Below are positions 4,890 to 5,952 of a DNA stretch of 5,952 nucleotides, in pieces; position 1 is the first letter of the stretch; each line of letters begins with the position of its first letter. The translations under genes were made by a program, and so were the position numbers. Below the pieces are notes generated by a model, which ran no database searches, had not been told where the DNA came from, and was given only the letters and a program-made list of their open reading frames with translations. Origin of the DNA: Bacteroidales bacterium (lineage in GTDB: Bacteria > Bacteroidota > Bacteroidia > Bacteroidales > WCHB1-69); NCBI GenBank assembly GCA_031264975.1, contig JAISDH010000180.1, forward strand, positions 1 to 5,952, in the 5' to 3' direction.

Positions 4890-5952
4890 ATGAAAGAAAA
4901 ATACGACCGCATCGGCACCTCTTTGTATAAGGTAGTGCAGCGACCGCTTAGCAGCGGCGATTCAGTCGAAGAAAAAATCCTTTGGAGCTATGAAACGCTT
5001 CGGCAGGATTACGGAATAATTTGCCGGAGATTGAAAAATACGATGGTTTCTGTATTATTCCCGACCATGTAAATTATCGGCAGGTTCATGGAACATACCT
5101 CAATCAGTACGAGCCGGTGAATCATGTTCCATGTCCGGGTGAATTTCCATACATCCGTTCCTTTTTGAAACATATCTTCGGAGAACAAATCGAATTTGGG
5201 TTGGATTATCTGCAAATCCTTTATACTCGACCTACCCAAATGTTACCTATTCTGCTCTTGGTTTCCAATGAGCGCAATACAGGCAAAACGACTTTTTTAC
5301 GTTTCCTGAAAATGATTTTCGGTAAAAACGCCACATTCAATACTAATGAAGATTTCCGAAGTCAGTTTAATGCAGATTGGGCGCACAAGTTATTGGTCTT
5401 AGTTGATGAACTGCTATTGAACAAAATGGAAGATACCGAAAAAATTAAGAATCTTTCAACGGCAGGAGATTATAAGATTGAAGCCAAAGGTAAAGACCGC
5501 CGGGAGATTGAGTTTTTCGCCAAATTCGTGCTATGCTCCAATAACGAAAAAAATCCGATTATCATCCCCAAAGAAGAAGTTCGCTTTTGGGTTCGGAAGA
5601 TAATTCCGGTCGAAAAAGATAATATCTATTTGCGGGAACAGATGGCGAGAGAAATTCCCCACTTCCTTTATTTTCTATTGAACAGAAAGCTTTTCACGCA
5701 AAATACCTCCCGCATGTGGTTCAGTCCAGCGATACTTGAGACCCCTGCTTTGCAGAAAATCAAAAAATACAATACCAACAAGACAGAAATGGAAATCGCC
5801 GCTTATTGTTTTGAAGTAATGGAACGGATCGAGAAGGACAGGGTATTGTGTTGTCCTGCCGATTTTCTGGATGTAATCCGCAATGCAGGATTGAAAACGG
5901 ATATTACTCAAATCCGCAGTATCCTGAAAGATGGGTGGGGGCTTCGTTCCGA
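4890..5952 (+). pseudogene. P4-like/SF3 primase-helicase, frameshifted and cut by the window end
   Basis: This is a replication helicase of the type often annotated primase-helicase or DUF5906 in Bacteroidetes elements, which would unwind the excised element for replication. The start MKEKYDRIGTSLYKVVQRPL is the usual family start. The first frame runs to about 5014, then departs from the family and stops at 5070-5072. Reading from 5015 one frame over restores the family sequence (NNLPEIEKYDGFCIIPDHVN) and stays open to the window edge, so one base is missing near 5013-5015. The second part holds SF3-type motifs: Walker A SNERNTGKTTF (5264-5296), Walker B LLVLVDELL (5390-5416), sensor/motif C FVLCSNNE (5525-5548) and an Arg-finger region VRFWVRK (5579-5599). 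The ATPase core is intact in sequence but not translated from the proper start. The C-terminus lies outside the window. Confidence 0.85.

Noticed and set aside
4944..4960. Short inverted repeat CCGCT-TAGC-AGCGG inside the helicase start.
   Set aside because: It has only five-base arms within a conserved coding stretch and no T run, so it is most likely chance.
5675..5911. Minus-strand open frame of 78 codons near the window end.
   Set aside because: It is antisense to the helicase C-terminal part, which continues the family sequence on the plus strand.

Overview
The window looks like one end of a degenerating integrated mobile element from a Bacteroidetes genome (Bacteroides/Parabacteroides type). 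Three things point there. The integrase has the Arm/SAM5 layout common in that phylum. The HTH plus P4-like primase-helicase pair is typical of Bacteroidetes integrative elements. Three promoters fit the Bacteroides pattern, a TTTG-like -33 box, 19-21 bases, then TAnnTTTG, while Shine-Dalgarno sequences are absent.

Layout. Positions 1-769 hold the 3' part of a dead IS3-family insertion sequence; its orfB has a stop, a lost catalytic Asp and a frameshift. Positions 771-796 match, on the minus strand, a tRNA-Val(UAC) from the anticodon loop into the T loop. This is probably the attachment-site remnant, cut by the IS. An AT-rich repeat region and a promoter with a hairpin leader (797-976) lead into a tyrosine recombinase (977-2209) split by one in-frame amber codon.

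Positions 2222-4295 hold an apparently intact operon. A perfect 13-bp inverted repeat overlies its promoter. It encodes an AbiEi-like antitoxin (DUF6088 type), an AbiEii-like nucleotidyltransferase toxin joined by an ATGA overlap, and a third, unrecognised HTH protein three bases further on.

Positions 4296-4545 are a non-coding control region with GACAT/GACAAAT repeats in inverted arrangement, a good promoter and a palindrome at its expected start point. It drives a small excisionase-like HTH protein (4546-4884). An SF3/P4-like primase-helicase (4890 to the window edge) follows, broken by a one-base deletion near 5013-5015.

How it fits together. Integrase, excisionase-like protein and primase-helicase would have served excision and replication of the element, but integrase and helicase are now broken. 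The toxin-antitoxin operon is the only multi-gene unit without a lesion, as expected if its loss is harmful to the cell. The operator-like repeats before int and before the antitoxin share half-sites, which hints at common control. Family names rest on motif recognition by eye; no database search was run.
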